Below, one piece after another: positions 50,830 to 52,184 of a DNA stretch of 52,184 nt; positions within the stretch are counted from its first letter, which is position 1, and the number at the start of each line of letters is the position of its first letter. Under the pieces are notes generated by a model that had not been told where the DNA came from, made no database searches, and saw nothing but the letters and a program-made list of their open reading frames with translations. The stretch comes from Parvibacter caecicola. GTDB lineage: Bacteria > Actinomycetota > Coriobacteriia > Coriobacteriales > Eggerthellaceae. Position numbers and translations under genes: made by a program. The stretch is taken from the NCBI RefSeq assembly GCF_003725335.1, contig NZ_QIBY01000016.1:1-52184 (forward strand), given 5' to 3'.

Positions 50830-52184
50830 GCAAGTTTTACTCGGCGCAGGCGGGCGACCCCAAGCAGACGGTGTTCCGCATCTCCGCCGTGATGCGCCGC
50901 GAGGTGCGCCCGGATGTGCTGCAGCAGGCGCTGGAGGCCACGGTGGGGCAGCTGCCGTCGTTCAACGTGGTACTGCGCAGCGGTCTGTTCTGGCGTTACC
51001 TGCAACAGGCGCCGGAAGTGCCGCAGGTGCAGCCGGAAAACCAGCCAGTGTGCTTCGGGCTGCATGCGGGGCGCAAAAGCGTGCTGTACCGGGTGAGTTA
51101 TTTCCGCGACCGCATCAATCTGGAGATGTCCCACATGATTGCCGATGGCCGCGGCGCGCTGGCGTTCCTGAAAACGCTGCTGGAGTTTTATGCCGAACTG
51201 CTGCGTCACGAGGCCCCTTCGCCGGAGGCGCTGGCCATGCTGGAAGAGCAGGGCGGCGGCAACACGACGCAGGAGGCGGAGGACAGCTTCAGCCGCTACT
51301 TCGACAAGAGCAAGGCGGGCGCCACGCCGTCTACCAGACCTTACCGCCTGGCCGGCTGGCGCAACGAGGCCAACCCCACCTTCATGGAGGTGCACCTGCC
51401 AGTGGCCGGGGTGGTGGCCGCGGCGAAGAGGATGGGCGTGAGCGTCACGTCGTTTCTGGTGGCGGCCCTCGTGCAGGCGCTGCGGGCCGGCATGTCCACA
51501 GGCGCCGAAAATCGCCCCATCACCATGGACGTGCCCGTTGACCTGCGCAGTGTGTATGGTTCGGAAACGCTGCGCAACTTCTTTGGGCTGGCCTTCATCA
51601 GCTGCAGCCCGCAGTTGGCCACCGGCCCGCTGGACGCCATTGCCCGCGACGTGCAGCGGCAGCTGACCGACGCCACCATCCCCGCCAACCTGGCGCGCCG
51701 CATGAACCAAATGGTGAAGTTGGAGAAGAACCCGGTGGTGCGCTGGGTGCCATCGTTTGTGAAGGACGCCGCCCTGGCGCTGGGCGATTGGAAGGCGCGG
51801 CGGGAGGTTACCTGCACATTCTCGAACCTGGGGCGCGTGGTGCTGCCGCCGGCTGCGGCTGCCGAGGTGCGCTCCATCGGCTGTCTCACCTCCACACGTG
51901 GGCTGAACTTTCTGGCGGTGAGCTGCGAAGACGACCTTACGCTGGGCATCGCGTCGGTGTATCTGCTGCACGAGGTGCCGTGCCGACTGGTGCGCATTTT
52001 GGCGGCGCAGGGGCTGGAGGCGCGCCTGTGCGTGGCGAAGGACGCCGCCGAAGTGGATGCCGATTTGGCCCAAGCTAGTTTGGAGCTGCGCCTTCGCCAT
52101 CAAACCTGGGAAGAGGCCATGGCCGTCCCGCAGCTCGATTGCCCCGCCCCCGGCGCCGCTTCTGCTGCGACTGCTGCCGCCGCC
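50793..52184 (+). CDS. Condensation/acyltransferase-like protein, 3' end beyond window
   Basis: An open frame of 464 codons from ATG 50793 to the right edge without a stop (GGAAG six bases before ATG). A conserved SHMIADGRG near residue 110 matches the HXXXDG active site of the condensation/wax-ester-synthase/alcohol acetyltransferase superfamily. A second block, MDVPVDLRSVYGSETLRNFFG near 250, matches their DFGW-region neighbourhood (PVDLR..N). The end of the visible part is Ala-rich. It likely transfers an acyl group in the cytosol. It begins inside the end of the hydrolase gene in another frame, showing tight coupling. The opposite strand is open too, but with His/Arg/Gln-rich non-protein composition. 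Confidence 0.85.
   Translation, partial: MDKVAWYRLDNVGKFYSAQAGDPKQTVFRISAVMRREVRPDVLQQALEATVGQLPSFNVVLRSGLFWRYLQQAPEVPQVQPENQPVCFGLHAGRKSVLYRVSYFRDRINLEMSHMIADGRGALAFLKTLLEFYAELLRHEAPSPEALAMLEEQGGGNTTQEAEDSFSRYFDKSKAGATPSTRPYRLAGWRNEANPTFMEVHLPVAGVVAAAKRMGVSVTSFLVAALVQALRAGMSTGAENRPITMDVPVDLRSVYGSETLRNFFGLAFISCSPQLATGPLDAIARDVQRQLTDATIPANLARRMNQMVKLEKNPVVRWVPSFVKDAALALGDWKARREVTCTFSNLGRVVLPPAAAAEVRSIGCLTSTRGLNFLAVSCEDDLTLGIASVYLLHEVPCRLVRILAAQGLEARLCVAKDAAEVDADLAQASLELRLRHQTWEEAMAVPQLDCPAPGAASAATAAAA

Noticed and set aside
50442-52103. Minus-strand frame of 553 codons
   Set aside because: It covers the hydrolase end and the acyltransferase on the opposite strand; its composition is His/Arg/Gln-rich, and the plus strand has clear motifs (SHMIADGRG).

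Overview
The window is a high-GC bacterial chromosome segment that most likely comes from a gut Coriobacteriia, family Eggerthellaceae (Eggerthella, Gordonibacter or Adlercreutzia type). The reasons are several twin-arginine-exported molybdopterin oxidoreductases paired with four-cluster ferredoxin subunits, multi-membrane-span LuxR-type regulators beside them, and many Ala/Gly/Glu-rich low-complexity inserts in otherwise ordinary proteins. The genus is an inference. No 16S rRNA lies in the window.

Layout. 1-3.2 kb: end of a TauE/SafE-type permease, a LytS-type histidine kinase and a membrane-anchored low-complexity protein. 3.2-4.3 kb: palindromic repeats, a strong candidate small RNA with C/U-rich loops, and tRNA-Leu(CAG). 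4.3-13.3 kb is a conflict/defence-type island. It holds a RyR-domain protein behind a zinc ribbon-TIR-membrane-propeller protein, a hipBA module with twin operators, an mntA-hepT module, and scraps of decayed genes (an Ltp-type lipoprotein, the start of a second zinc-ribbon gene, a second mntA tail). 13.3-27.9 kb is mostly housekeeping and signalling: a Ser/Thr kinase with a split N-lobe, pyridoxamine kinase, a hybrid histidine kinase with 24-codon palindromic repeats, serS, YtxH, PRC-barrel and VTT/DedA-like proteins.

27.9-48.1 kb is a respiratory block with three molybdoenzyme clusters. Cluster I is a divergent LuxR regulator, a catechol-dehydroxylase-like MopB and a ferredoxin subunit. Cluster II is a complete dmsABC-like operon. 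Cluster III is a frameshifted LuxR regulator followed by a second catechol-dehydroxylase-like MopB and ferredoxin. Between I and II lie a solitary NrfD, a GntR regulator, an SPFH protein and an AAA ATPase-nuclease (DUF4143 type). The catalytic subunits should be exported folded by Tat, take electrons from the four-cluster ferredoxin subunits and reduce small organic acceptors. Only cluster II has its own membrane anchor. 48.1-52.2 kb: a small acidic protein, solitary hypB, an alpha/beta hydrolase and a condensation-like acyltransferase that runs off the window.

The most unusual content is non-coding and repetitive. There are three periodic arrays of short motifs with divergent spacers (25.4-25.6, 33.4-33.6 and 36.3-36.4 kb). 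The last sits directly upstream of the AAA ATPase-nuclease gene with an exact 33-bp period. A CRISPR-like but in-frame 72-bp array lies inside the hybrid kinase, and the candidate anti-Shine-Dalgarno small RNA is at 3.5 kb. No genuine CRISPR array, rRNA or intact insertion sequence was seen.
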